A stretch of DNA of 64,000 bases from Bacteroidia bacterium (GTDB taxonomy: Bacteria; Bacteroidota; Bacteroidia; Flavobacteriales; Flavobacteriaceae). Location of the stretch: contig JAUIAY010000002.1 in NCBI GenBank assembly GCA_030425285.1, positions 124,001 through 188,000 of the forward strand, given 5' to 3'. Under the pieces are notes generated by a model. It was given only the letters and a program-made list of their open reading frames with translations, was not told the DNA's origin and searched no databases. The position numbers and the translations under genes were made by a program. Of the stretch, positions 43,402 through 52,170 are shown piece after piece. Position 1 is the stretch's first letter. Each line of letters opens with the position of its first letter.

Positions 43402-44406
43402 ATGAAATCGATTAAAACTAGTTTAGTTGTACTTGTTTCACTTACAACGTTTTATTCCTATTCCCAATATACCGAAGTTATCAACTCCAATAGACCTGGT
43501 GTTTCAAGCAGTGCGTTTTCTGTTGGAACCAATGTTATCCAGCTTGAAGTGGGTCCCTATATTTTGAATGAAGAACACAGACCGCTCAAAAGAGACGACA
43601 GAAGTTTTGGTGTTGATTTTGAAGGTCGTTATGGGCTGTTATGGCCACAACTGGAACTGAATGTCCGCGGAACCTTTCAGTCCACTAAACGCGAATATGG
43701 CAATGGTTTTTCAAACGAAGAAACGTTCAGTAATTTTAAAACACTAACAATAGGCGCTAAATATCTGGTGTTTGACCCCTATAAAAATGCCGAAGAGGAA
43801 AAACCCAATCTATATAGCTGGAAAGCCAACCATAGCTTTAAGTGGAAACATTTACTTCCTGCTGTCGCTGTCTATGCTGGTGCTAATTATGACACTAAAG
43901 AAAACCCGTTTGTTGCTACCAATGAAGGCTTTGTAGAAGGGTTCAGCCCTAAAATAATGATAGCCACCCAAAACAACTTTGTAGGCGGTTGGGTATTTGT
44001 CACAAACTTTATTAAGGACCGCATTGGCACTGACCGATCTGATTTTACCTATATCCTAACCCTTACAAAATCCATTACAGACCAATGGGTGGTGTTTGGG
44101 GAAACACAAGGCATAAGCAGTGATTATTACGCTGATAATTTAATTCGTTTTGGCGGCGCCTATCTATGGCATAAAAACTTTCAATTGGATACCGCTTTAA
44201 CTTTTAACACTAAAGACACACCTTCAGTTTTTGGCGTGACATTGGGTGCTTCCTACCGATTGGATTTCCACAAAGACAAAGAGGAAAGCGATGGTACTTC
44301 TGCCGAAGAAGAATTAGAAAGACGAACTAACGAAGAGGCTCCCAAAAGAAAAGAGCGAAAAAGAAATAAAAGAAAAGGCAACGATTTTGATGACGGCCTT
44401 AATTAG
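43402..44406 (+). CDS. Outer-membrane transporter-like beta-barrel protein
   Basis: A 334-residue exported protein with a signal peptide (about residues 1-21, ending in TTFYSYSQ). The mature part is alternating amphipathic beta strands with many aromatic residues: NRPGVSSSAFSVGTNVIQLE, GVDFEGRYGLLWPQLELNVR, and a final GVTLGASYRLDF, the layout of putative MetA-pathway or transporter barrels in Bacteroidota. An unusual charged tail (EEELERRTNEEAPKRKERKR) of about 45 residues follows the barrel and probably lies in the periplasm. The next gene is 15 bases downstream. Confidence 0.8.
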   Translation: MKSIKTSLVVLVSLTTFYSYSQYTEVINSNRPGVSSSAFSVGTNVIQLEVGPYILNEEHRPLKRDDRSFGVDFEGRYGLLWPQLELNVRGTFQSTKREYGNGFSNEETFSNFKTLTIGAKYLVFDPYKNAEEEKPNLYSWKANHSFKWKHLLPAVAVYAGANYDTKENPFVATNEGFVEGFSPKIMIATQNNFVGGWVFVTNFIKDRIGTDRSDFTYILTLTKSITDQWVVFGETQGISSDYYADNLIRFGGAYLWHKNFQLDTALTFNTKDTPSVFGVTLGASYRLDFHKDKEESDGTSAEEELERRTNEEAPKRKERKRNKRKGNDFDDGLN

Positions 44407-44421
44407 TAGCAGAAACGATTT

Positions 44422-45540
44422 ATGATAGAACTTCAAGAAGTTAAAACCAAAAAGGAACTCAAAGCATTCGTAACATTTCCTTTTAAACTCTATGCCAATT
44501 CAAAATATTGGGTTCCCCCTATCATTTCAGATGAAATGGCCACTTTGACCAAAGACAAAAACCCTGCATTGGAACATGCAGACACCTTTTTGTTTCTTGC
44601 TTACAAAGACAAGGCAGTAGTTGGGCGTGTAGCAGCTATAATAAACTGGACCGAAGTCAAAGAACAAGGCGTCAAAAAAATGCGCTTTGGTTGGTTTGAC
44701 ACCATCGATGATTATAACGTTTCCAAAGCCCTTTTGGGTAAAGTTTCAGAAATTGGCAAATCTCATGACCTAGAGTTTATGGAAGGTCCTGTTGGTTTTT
44801 CCAATTTAGATAAAAACGGCGCTTTAACTGAAGGTTTTGATCACATAGGCACTATGGCAACCTGGTACAATCACCCCTATTATATTGAGCATTTTAATAG
44901 GTTTGGGCTTTCAGTTGAAAAAGAATATATAGAAAGTAAGTTTGATTTCAATAAAGCACCTGTTGAACGTTTTAAGCGGGTGAACAAATTAATTATTGAA
45001 CGCTACAAATTGAAGCCAGCCAATTTTACGAATTCAAAAGAGATTATCCCTTATTTGGATGATATGTTTGCTTTGTTTAATCGCTCTTATTCGAAATTAT
45101 CAACCTTTGTACCTATTTCAAGCAAGCAACAGGCTTATTTAAAGAAGAAATTCATCAGTTTTATCAATCCAGAGTATATTAAGTTTGTTTTGGATGAAAA
45201 TGATAATATGGTAGCCTTTGCCATTGTATTGCCTTCTTTCTCAAAAGCCTTACAGGAGGTTAAGGGTAAATTGTTCCCATTTGGGTTTTTAAAGTTATTG
45301 AAAGCCAAGAAAAACAGTAAAACAGCATTATTTTATTTAATTGGTGTAGAACCGCACTATCAAAACAAAGGCGTAACAGCGATTATATTTGAAGAATTCC
45401 ATAAATCATTGTCAAAAAGTGGTGTTGATACCTGTATTAGATTACCTGAATTAGCTGACAATCATGCATCACATCAAATATGGAAAGATTTTAATGCAGA
45501 AATTATAAAACGTCGCGCTACCTTTAAAAAAGCACTATAA
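44422..45540 (+). CDS. GNAT-fold N-acetyltransferase-like protein
   Basis: A 372-residue cytoplasmic protein with a duplicated GNAT-like layout. The first half (KDKAVVGRVAAIINWTE and FGWFDTIDDYNVSKALLGKV) and the second (FYLIGVEPHYQNKGVTAIIF) each contain the strand-loop-helix that binds the pyrophosphate of acetyl-CoA; the second has the Q-x-x-[KG]-G-[VA] form. The length and the phrase FMEGPVGFSNLDKNG match a conserved flavobacterial family of unknown substrate. It is the second gene of a two-gene unit with the barrel protein and ends at a strong terminator. Confidence 0.78.
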   Translation: MIELQEVKTKKELKAFVTFPFKLYANSKYWVPPIISDEMATLTKDKNPALEHADTFLFLAYKDKAVVGRVAAIINWTEVKEQGVKKMRFGWFDTIDDYNVSKALLGKVSEIGKSHDLEFMEGPVGFSNLDKNGALTEGFDHIGTMATWYNHPYYIEHFNRFGLSVEKEYIESKFDFNKAPVERFKRVNKLIIERYKLKPANFTNSKEIIPYLDDMFALFNRSYSKLSTFVPISSKQQAYLKKKFISFINPEYIKFVLDENDNMVAFAIVLPSFSKALQEVKGKLFPFGFLKLLKAKKNSKTALFYLIGVEPHYQNKGVTAIIFEEFHKSLSKSGVDTCIRLPELADNHASHQIWKDFNAEIIKRRATFKKAL

Positions 45541-45573
45541 AAAAAAGCCTATTCATTTTGAATAGGCTTTTCA
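45541..45573. terminator. Bidirectional terminator
   Basis: Stem AAAGCCTATTCA/TGAATAGGCTTT (45544-45555 with 45559-45570) and a three-base loop, with an A run before and T run after. It separates the convergent GNAT and alpha-oxoamine synthase genes. Confidence 0.9.
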
Positions 45574-45593
45574 ATTTCTATTATGTCTTATAA

Positions 45594-46853
45594 TTACTCG
45601 CCCATAGCTGCCGAAACGGAAGCTGACAAACGCTTATAAGTACCATTTTCCAATCGGCTGCGAATAGCATCAAAGGCATCCAATGTTTCTCTAACATCCT
45701 CTAAAGTATGCGTTGCTGTAGGTATCATTCTTAATAGAATTAATCCTTTAGGTATCACAGGATAAACTACTATAGAACAGAATATTCCGTAATTTTCACG
45801 TAAATCTTTAACCAAAGCCATAGCTTCAGGAATACTACCTTGTAAATATACAGGCGTTACACAGCTTTGGGTTGTTCCGATATCAAAACCACGTTCTTTT
45901 AAACCTGACTGTAATGCATCAACTATGGTCCATAAATTCTTTTTAAGTTCTGGCATCGTGCGCAACATATCCAAACGTTTCAATGCACCAACCACCAACT
46001 GCATTTGCAACGATTTCGCGAACATTTGAGAACGCAAGTTGTACTTTAAATAATCGATAATTTCCTGATCGGCTGCAATAAATGCCCCTGTACTGGCCAT
46101 AGATTTTGCAAATGTGGCAAAATATACATCTATACCATCTTGAACACCTTGTTCCTCGCCTGCACCTGCGCCTGTTGCACCAAGGGTTCCGAAACCGTGG
46201 GCATCATCCACAAAAAATCGGAAGTTGTATTTTTCCTTAAGCGCTACAATTTCCTTTAAACGGCCTTGCTCACCACGCATTCCAAAAACACCTTCAGAAA
46301 TCACCAAGATACCGCCGCCAGTCTGTTCGGCCATTTTAGTTGCACGTTCCAAGTTTTTTTCCAAACTCTCAACATCATTGTGCTTGTAAGTGAAACGCTT
46401 ACCCATATGCAATCGTACACCATCAATGATACACGCATGGGCGTCAACATCATAAACAATGATATCATCTTTAGCCACCAATGCATCGATTGTAGAAACC
46501 ATACCTTGATAACCAAAATTCAAAAGGTAAGCAGCTTCCTTGTTTACAAATGCTGCCAATTCGTTTTGTAATTGCTCGTGTAAATCGGTATGACCAGACA
46601 TCATTCTGGCTCCCATTGGATAGGCAGAACCGTATTTTGCTGCAGCTTCGGCATCAACTTTCCTTACTTCAGGATTGTTTGCTAATCCCAAATAATCATT
46701 AATACTCCAAGTGATTACTTCTTTTCCTTGGAATTTCATACGATTAGATATCTCACCTTCCAACTTTGGGAAAACAAAATAGCCTTCAGCTTGAGAAGCC
46801 CATTTACCCAAAGGCCCTTTATCTCTATAAATCTTATCAAATAAATCTTTCAT
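45594..46853 (-). CDS. Alpha-oxoamine synthase (possible cysteate acyltransferase for capnine)
   Basis: A 419-residue PLP enzyme of the alpha-oxoamine synthase family, which joins an amino acid to an acyl thioester with loss of CO2. Family motifs are present: SINDYLGLANNP, FVDDAHGFGTLG (Asp and His that hold PLP), and FATFAKSMASTGAF with the PLP Lys. Members include serine palmitoyltransferase, 2-amino-3-ketobutyrate CoA ligase and CapA, which condenses cysteate with a fatty acyl unit to make sulfonolipids in gliding Bacteroidota. A cysteine-synthase-like gene lies just upstream on the same strand, which favours the sulfonolipid reading. The exact substrate cannot be settled from sequence. 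Confidence 0.85.
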   Translation of the reverse strand: MKDLFDKIYRDKGPLGKWASQAEGYFVFPKLEGEISNRMKFQGKEVITWSINDYLGLANNPEVRKVDAEAAAKYGSAYPMGARMMSGHTDLHEQLQNELAAFVNKEAAYLLNFGYQGMVSTIDALVAKDDIIVYDVDAHACIIDGVRLHMGKRFTYKHNDVESLEKNLERATKMAEQTGGGILVISEGVFGMRGEQGRLKEIVALKEKYNFRFFVDDAHGFGTLGATGAGAGEEQGVQDGIDVYFATFAKSMASTGAFIAADQEIIDYLKYNLRSQMFAKSLQMQLVVGALKRLDMLRTMPELKKNLWTIVDALQSGLKERGFDIGTTQSCVTPVYLQGSIPEAMALVKDLRENYGIFCSIVVYPVIPKGLILLRMIPTATHTLEDVRETLDAFDAIRSRLENGTYKRLSASVSAAMGE

Positions 46854-46929
46854 AAAGCCATTAATCTAGTTAGATGCTACAAAATTAAATATTTATAAAG
46901 TTACAGCATAATAATTTTCAAACTCTTAT

Positions 46930-46970
46930 TAACAAAAAAGATAGCTAACCTTAACAAAAAGTCAGCTATC
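46930..46970 (-). terminator. Terminator of the cysteine-synthase-like gene
   Basis: On the minus strand GATAGCTGAC and GTTAGCTATC form a stem (46961-46970 with 46940-46949) followed by TTTTTT. It shows that the two neighbouring PLP genes are separate transcripts. Confidence 0.75.
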
Positions 46971-46988
46971 ACAAATATGTTTTTCTTG

Positions 46989-48029
46989 CTATTTAATAAA
47001 CTCAATACTCTCTAAAGCTTCTTCATTGATACTATCGAAGAAACCTTGTTCATTCATCCATTTATCGCTATATATTTTGCTCATGTAGCGTGAGCCATGA
47101 TCTGGGAATACTACCACAATATTAGAATCTTCATTAAACTCTCCATCTTCATTAAGCTGTTTGATGGCTTGCATAGCAGCACCTGATGTATAACCAACAA
47201 ATAAACCTTCTGTTTTGGCTATTTCCCTTGCTGTATGAGCACTTTCCTCATCGGTTACTTTCACAAATTCATCAATAACATCAAATTCGGTTGCTGTTGG
47301 GATTAAGTTTTTACCTAGGCCTTCTATTCTGTAAGGATAAATTTCTTTTTCATCAAACTCACGCGTTTCATGATACTTCTTTATTACAGAACCAAAAGCA
47401 TCAACACCAATAATCTTAATATTAGGATTTTGTTCCTTTAAATATTTAGCTGTACCAGAAATAGTTCCGCCAGTTCCACTACAGGCCACTAAATGTGTTA
47501 TTTTTCCTTCGGTTTGTTCCCAAATCTCTGGTCCTGTAGACGCGTAATGTGCATCAATATTCAGTTGATTAAAATACTGATTAATATAAACAGAACCTTT
47601 TATCTCCTGATGCAAACGCTTGGCTACTTCATAATATGATCTTGGATCATCTGCCGCAACATGGGCTGGGCAAACATATACCTTGGCTCCCATGGTTTTA
47701 AGCATATCTATCTTATCTAGCGATGATTTTGAACTCACTGCCAAAATGCAATTATAACCTTTGATAATGCTTACCATAGCTATACTGAAACCGGTGTTTC
47801 CCGAAGTTGTTTCAATAATCGTGTCACCTGGCTTAATAATACCCTGCTTTTCAGCCTGTTCAATAATGTAAAGTGCTATTCTATCTTTTGAAGAGTGTCC
47901 GGGATTAAATGCCTCTACTTTAGCAAAATAATTCCCTTTAAATGGTTTTGTGATTGTATTTAATTTAATTAGCGGTGTGTTCCCTACTAAATCCAATACA
48001 TTGTCAAAAACTTGATTTTTTCGTCCCAT
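46989..48029 (-). CDS. Cysteine-synthase-family PLP enzyme (possible cysteate synthase)
   Basis: A 346-residue fold-type II PLP enzyme. Motifs: [13 protein letters not shown] at the start, [16 protein letters not shown] with the Schiff-base Lys in [18 protein letters not shown], and [13 protein letters not shown] for the PLP phosphate. It is longer than common CysK (about 310) and has a C-terminal extension ([16 protein letters not shown]). Relatives include O-acetylserine sulfhydrylase, cystathionine beta-synthase and CapB, which makes cysteate from O-phosphoserine or serine and sulfite for sulfonolipids. Its place beside a CapA-like gene supports the last option, but ordinary cysteine synthesis cannot be excluded. 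Confidence 0.85.
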   Translation of the reverse strand: MGRKNQVFDNVLDLVGNTPLIKLNTITKPFKGNYFAKVEAFNPGHSSKDRIALYIIEQAEKQGIIKPGDTIIETTSGNTGFSIAMVSIIKGYNCILAVSSKSSLDKIDMLKTMGAKVYVCPAHVAADDPRSYYEVAKRLHQEIKGSVYINQYFNQLNIDAHYASTGPEIWEQTEGKITHLVACSGTGGTISGTAKYLKEQNPNIKIIGVDAFGSVIKKYHETREFDEKEIYPYRIEGLGKNLIPTATEFDVIDEFVKVTDEESAHTAREIAKTEGLFVGYTSGAAMQAIKQLNEDGEFNEDSNIVVVFPDHGSRYMSKIYSDKWMNEQGFFDSINEEALESIEFIK

Positions 48030-48108
48030 AAAAGCTATTTAGTCAACTGTATTTACTTCACACGTAAAACACAGTCCAAAACCTCGCAAAAATACAATTT
48101 TTTTTTAA

Positions 48109-50190
48109 CTAGACAGAAATTCCTTCCAAATCCAATAAAAATGCATATTCCAAGGCTACTTCCTTAAGGCTTTCAAACCTTCCCGATGCTCCACCATGCC
48201 CTGTGTCCATATCGACATGAAGCAACAACTTGTTATCATCAGTTTTTAAATCGCGTAATTTGGCTACCCATTTGGCAGGTTCCCAATATTGGACTTGCGA
48301 ATCGTGAATACCAGTAGTTACCAATAGATTTGGGTAATCCTGACTCGTAACGTTGTCATAAGGCGAATAAGATTTCATGTAATTGTAATAATCCTTTTGA
48401 TTAGGATTTCCCCATTCATCATATTCTCCTGTAGTTAATGGAATACTATCATCTAACATTGTAGTGACTACATCAACAAAAGGCACAGCGGCAATAACAC
48501 CGTTATACAGTTTTGGCTCCAAGTTTATAACAGCACCCATAAGAAGTCCACCAGCCGAGCCACCATAGGCATACAAATGTGCTGCTGAAGTATATTGTTG
48601 TGTAATCAAATGTTTTGAACAGTCTATAAAATCAAAAAAGGTGTTAGTTTTACTTAACAATTTTCCATTTTCATACCATTCCCTTCCTAAATACTCACCA
48701 CCCCTAATATGGGCTATGGCATATATAAAACCTCGATTGAGCAAACTCAATCTAATAGAAGAAAAATAAGGGTCTATTGTAGAGCCATAAGACCCATAGG
48801 CGTATAATAAAAATGGATTCTGACCATTTCGTTTCAAACCTTTTTTATAGACTAGTGACATTGGTATTTTTGCACCATCCCTAGCTTCAGCCCAAATCCG
48901 TTCCGATTGATAATCATCTTTATTGAAATCACCTAAAACCTCTTGTTCCTTTTGAACTTTACTCTGCTTTGTTTTAAAATTATAATCTATAACCGAACTG
49001 GGTGTTGTCAAGGAGTTAAAGGTGTATCGAAGTACATGACTATCAAACTCCGGATTGTTACCCACGTAAGCCGTGTAAGTTTCACTGTTAAAAGGTAAGT
49101 AATAGTCTTCTCTGCCGTCCCAACTAATGACCCGCAATTTATTGAGACCGTTTTCCCGCTCGTTTAAAACGTAGTAATCCTTAAAAATTTCAATGTCCTC
49201 AATCAAGACATGTTCCCTATACGGCAATACATCTTCCCAAAATTCTATTTGCGTAATGTTTTCGTGCGTTTTTTGAAGCTTGAAATTGCTACAATTATCA
49301 CGGTTTGTTATGATGTAAAATGAATCATTATAATGCGAAATAGCATACTCTATGCCTCTTATTCGTTTCTGAAACACAGTAAACTCATCATTTGGCGTAT
49401 CGGCTTTTAATATTCTGTATTCTGATGTAAGTGTACTTGAAGACCCTATAACAATATACTTTCGCGATTTGGTTTTGTATACATATGTATTAAAGGTTTC
49501 GTCGGTTTCATGGTAAACCTCTTTATCATCATTAGGGTCTGAAAGTAATGTATGCTTGTAAATTTTATGAGCCCTTAAGGTAACTTCATCTTTTCTTGAA
49601 TAGAACAACGTTTTGTTGTCATTTGCCCAAGTACATCCTCCAGTGGTGTTTTCAATTTTGTTTGTAAAAATCTCACCTGTGACCAAATCCTTAATTTGAA
49701 TGGCATATTGTCTCCTACTCACTGTATCTACCGAAAAAGCCGCATACTGGTTGTTGGGGCTAATAGAAATACCTCCTAACTTAAAATAGGCAAAACCTTG
49801 AGACATCTCATTACAATCAAACATGACTTCCTCTTCAGCATCCAAACTTGCTTTTTTTCGAGAATAAATAGGATAGTCCTTACCAGTTTCATAACGGGTA
49901 ATGTACCAATAACCATTGTAGAAATAAGGCACCGACGAATCATCTTCTTTGATACGTGCTTTCATTTCTTCAAAAAGTGCCTCTTGTAGTGGCTCTGTGT
50001 GACTCAAAACAGATTTGGTATAGGCGTTTTCAGCTTCCAAATAAGCTATAACCTCTGGATCCTCTCGTTCATTAAGCCAAAAATAATCGTCCACACGAAC
50101 ATCTCCGTGTATTTCAAGCTTGTGAGGGCGTTTTTTAGCAACAGGCGTTTTGATAGGTTTTTCCAAAAAAAGAAATTTACAAGGCGTCAA
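48109..50190 (-). CDS. ptrB: Oligopeptidase B (S9A prolyl-oligopeptidase family)
   Basis: A 693-residue serine peptidase that cuts peptides after basic residues. It has the N-terminal beta-propeller (about residues 80-400) and a C-terminal alpha/beta hydrolase domain. The triad is visible: Ser in YGGSAGGLLMG, Asp in TGIHDSQVQYWE, and His in DTGHGGASGR. Further family marks are YGSYGSTIDPYFSSIR and HIRGGEYLGREWYENGK. No signal peptide is obvious, so it is probably cytoplasmic. It lies 79 bases upstream of the cysteine-synthase-like gene, without a detected terminator between them. Confidence 0.92.
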   Translation of the reverse strand: MTPCKFLFLEKPIKTPVAKKRPHKLEIHGDVRVDDYFWLNEREDPEVIAYLEAENAYTKSVLSHTEPLQEALFEEMKARIKEDDSSVPYFYNGYWYITRYETGKDYPIYSRKKASLDAEEEVMFDCNEMSQGFAYFKLGGISISPNNQYAAFSVDTVSRRQYAIQIKDLVTGEIFTNKIENTTGGCTWANDNKTLFYSRKDEVTLRAHKIYKHTLLSDPNDDKEVYHETDETFNTYVYKTKSRKYIVIGSSSTLTSEYRILKADTPNDEFTVFQKRIRGIEYAISHYNDSFYIITNRDNCSNFKLQKTHENITQIEFWEDVLPYREHVLIEDIEIFKDYYVLNERENGLNKLRVISWDGREDYYLPFNSETYTAYVGNNPEFDSHVLRYTFNSLTTPSSVIDYNFKTKQSKVQKEQEVLGDFNKDDYQSERIWAEARDGAKIPMSLVYKKGLKRNGQNPFLLYAYGSYGSTIDPYFSSIRLSLLNRGFIYAIAHIRGGEYLGREWYENGKLLSKTNTFFDFIDCSKHLITQQYTSAAHLYAYGGSAGGLLMGAVINLEPKLYNGVIAAVPFVDVVTTMLDDSIPLTTGEYDEWGNPNQKDYYNYMKSYSPYDNVTSQDYPNLLVTTGIHDSQVQYWEPAKWVAKLRDLKTDDNKLLLHVDMDTGHGGASGRFESLKEVALEYAFLLDLEGISV

Positions 50191-50205
50191 AAATATAAAA
50201 ATTAA

Positions 50206-50213
50206 TAGCTTTG
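50206..50213 (+). promoter_or_regulatory. -7 promoter element
   Basis: TAGCTTTG (TAnnTTTG) lies 22 bases before the ATG of the YbaB gene. Confidence 0.4.
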
Positions 50214-50235
50214 TACTGAATAAAAAGAATAAAAT

Positions 50236-50559
50236 ATGTTTGGAGATTTAATGGGTATGATGGGCAAACTAAAAGAAACCCAAAAGAAAGTAGAAGAAAC
50301 CAAAAAACGCCTGGATACCGTTCTTATTGACGAATCCAGTAGTGATAACCAAGTTAAAGTAACTATTACTGCCAATAGACACATTAAAGACATTTCAATT
50401 CATGAAAATCTTTTACAAGACAAAGAACAATTGGAGGACTATTTAATCTTAACCCTTAATAAAGCTATATCAAGAGCCACTGAAGTCCATGAGCAAGAAA
50501 TAGCAGCCGTGGCTAAGGATGGCATGCCAAATATTCCTGGTATGGATTTATTTAAATAA
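50236..50559 (+). CDS. YbaB/EbfC nucleoid-associated protein
   Basis: A 107-residue DNA-binding protein of the YbaB/EbfC family, which forms small dimers that bind and organise DNA. The family pattern is an N-terminal helix with [20 protein letters not shown], a central beta sheet ([20 protein letters not shown]), and a C-terminal helix ending in a glycine- and methionine-rich tail ([13 protein letters not shown]). Length is usual for the family. In many bacteria ybaB follows dnaX and precedes recR, but neither is here, which is common in Bacteroidota. Confidence 0.9.
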   Translation: MFGDLMGMMGKLKETQKKVEETKKRLDTVLIDESSSDNQVKVTITANRHIKDISIHENLLQDKEQLEDYLILTLNKAISRATEVHEQEIAAVAKDGMPNIPGMDLFK

Positions 50560-50661
50560 GCCCATTCAACCAATATTAACAAAAATTTCATATTAAAAAC
50601 CTTAAAAAGCTTTTAAAAAAGTAGTATTTTGAGTTGTAATTTAATATTAAAATTTAACCCT

Positions 50662-50991
50662 ATGTTTGAATTATTTCAAAGTGAAAACAACCAAAAGTAT
50701 TATTTCAATTTAAAAGCCAAAAATGGTCAGATAGTTTTATCCAGTCAAGGTTATGCCGATAAATCGGGTGCCAAGAATGGTATAGAATCTGTTAAATCCA
50801 ATTGTGGCGACGATAGTAAATTTGAGCGCAAAACAGCTTCCAATGGGAAATTTCATTTCAACATTAAAGCTGGTAACGGTCAAATTATAGGTAGTAGCCA
50901 GATGTATGCAGGTGAATCAGGAATGGAAAATGGTATCCAGTCTGTTAAAACCAATGCGCCAAGTGCCGAAGTTGTTGATAAAACAGCTTAA
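50662..50991 (+). CDS. DUF1508 protein (YegP-like), two tandem repeats
   Basis: A 109-residue protein with two copies of the DUF1508 unit: KYYFNLKAKNGQIVLSSQGY with KSGAKNGIESVKSN, then KFHFNIKAGNGQIIGSSQMY with SGMENGIQSVKTN. These form a small beta-alpha fold related to the swapped-hairpin AbrB-like group, found in many bacteria and of unknown role. The frame begins upstream, but the ATG at 50662 (MFELFQSENNQKYYF) is the natural start. It has its own -7-like TATTTTG at 50624 and ends at a strong terminator, so it is monocistronic. Confidence 0.88.
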   Translation: MFELFQSENNQKYYFNLKAKNGQIVLSSQGYADKSGAKNGIESVKSNCGDDSKFERKTASNGKFHFNIKAGNGQIIGSSQMYAGESGMENGIQSVKTNAPSAEVVDKTA

Positions 50992-51017
50992 TTATAATTG
51001 AACAAAACATAAAAAGT

Positions 51018-51051
51018 AAAAAGCATCAGAAATACTGATGCTTTTTTTTTT
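51018..51051. terminator. Bidirectional terminator
   Basis: Stem AAAAAGCATCAG/CTGATGCTTTTT (51018-51029 with 51035-51046), five-base loop and a long T run. It lies between the DUF1508 gene and the convergent threonine aldolase gene. Confidence 0.9.
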
Positions 51052-51053
51052 GT

Positions 51054-52076
51054 TTAGGCTTCTAATTGTTTTAAAATCGACAAGAATCGCTCATGCAATT
51101 CTTGGGTATAATCCAAATGTGTAACCAAACGTAGCTTACCACTTCCCATCCCTATCATTTTCACTCCTTCTCGCTCTAATGAGCTTATGAAATGTTTTTC
51201 ATTTACACCATCACGCAATTCAAAAATGATAATGTTCGTTTCAATGGGCTCAACAGATTTAATATAAGATTGCTTACGTAGCAACTCGCCTATTTCACTA
51301 GCGCGTTGATGGTCTTCAACCAGACGATTCACATTATTTTCCAATGCATACAGTCCAGCAGCAGCCAAATAACCAACTTGCCGCATATTGCCCCCAAAAA
51401 CTTTTCGGATTCTCACGGCATCTTCCATAATTCTCTCGTCACCTATCAAAACGGAACCTATTGGGCATCCCAACCCTTTACTCAAGCATACTGAAATTGT
51501 ATCAAACAACTCCCCATATTGTTTGGGTGTTTCCTTTTTTTCAACCAAGGCATTCCAAATTCGGGCGCCATCCAAGTGAAATCCTAATTGATGCTCATCA
51601 CATACTTTCTTGATGTTTTTTATTTCTTCAAAATCCCAACAGGAACCTCCACCTCTATTGGCTGTGTTTTCAATTTCAACCAATGAGGTTTTTGCATAAT
51701 AAAAAGCATCAGGATTAATCGCATCCTCTACCTGTTTGGCTGTAAACATACCTCGATTGCCATCAATTAGTTTGCATGAAATACCACTGTTAAACGAAGC
51801 GCCGCCTGCTTCATAATTGTAAATATGGGCATATTTATCGCAAATAACCTGTTCACCTGGTTTTGTGTGTAATTTTAAAGCTGTTTGGTTAGCCATACTC
51901 CCGCTAGGAAAAAACAACGCTTTGGGCTTGCCAAACATATTTGCCAATTGGTTTTCTAGAATTTTTACCGTTGGATCTTCATCAAAAACATCATCACCAA
52001 CTTGGGCAGTCATCATAGCTTCCAACATGCCTTTGGATGGTTTAGTGACCGTATCGCTTCGTAAGTCTATAATCAT
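51054..52076 (-). CDS. ltaE: Low-specificity L-threonine aldolase
   Basis: A 340-residue PLP enzyme that splits threonine or allo-threonine to glycine and acetaldehyde. Features are the opening IIDLRSDTVTKPSKGMLEAM, the FPSGSMANQTAL phosphate-binding loop, HLDGARIWNA with the Asp that holds PLP, and SVCLSKGLGCPIG with the Schiff-base Lys. Length and motifs are typical of the type I fold aldolase. It stands alone between two bidirectional gaps. Confidence 0.92.
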   Translation of the reverse strand: MIIDLRSDTVTKPSKGMLEAMMTAQVGDDVFDEDPTVKILENQLANMFGKPKALFFPSGSMANQTALKLHTKPGEQVICDKYAHIYNYEAGGASFNSGISCKLIDGNRGMFTAKQVEDAINPDAFYYAKTSLVEIENTANRGGGSCWDFEEIKNIKKVCDEHQLGFHLDGARIWNALVEKKETPKQYGELFDTISVCLSKGLGCPIGSVLIGDERIMEDAVRIRKVFGGNMRQVGYLAAAGLYALENNVNRLVEDHQRASEIGELLRKQSYIKSVEPIETNIIIFELRDGVNEKHFISSLEREGVKMIGMGSGKLRLVTHLDYTQELHERFLSILKQLEA

Positions 52077-52143
52077 CTTTCAAATTTGAAGTATAAAACT
52101 ATAAAATTAATCCAGTTAAATTTTATGTGTTTGATTTTAATTT

Positions 52144-52151
52144 TATTTTTG
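52144..52151 (+). promoter_or_regulatory. -7 promoter element for prfB
   Basis: TATTTTTG matches TAnnTTTG and is 20 bases before the prfB start at 52171. The upstream TTG lies at too short a distance to be a clear -33 element. Confidence 0.4.
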
Positions 52152-52170
52152 TTTCATAATTAAAAACAAT

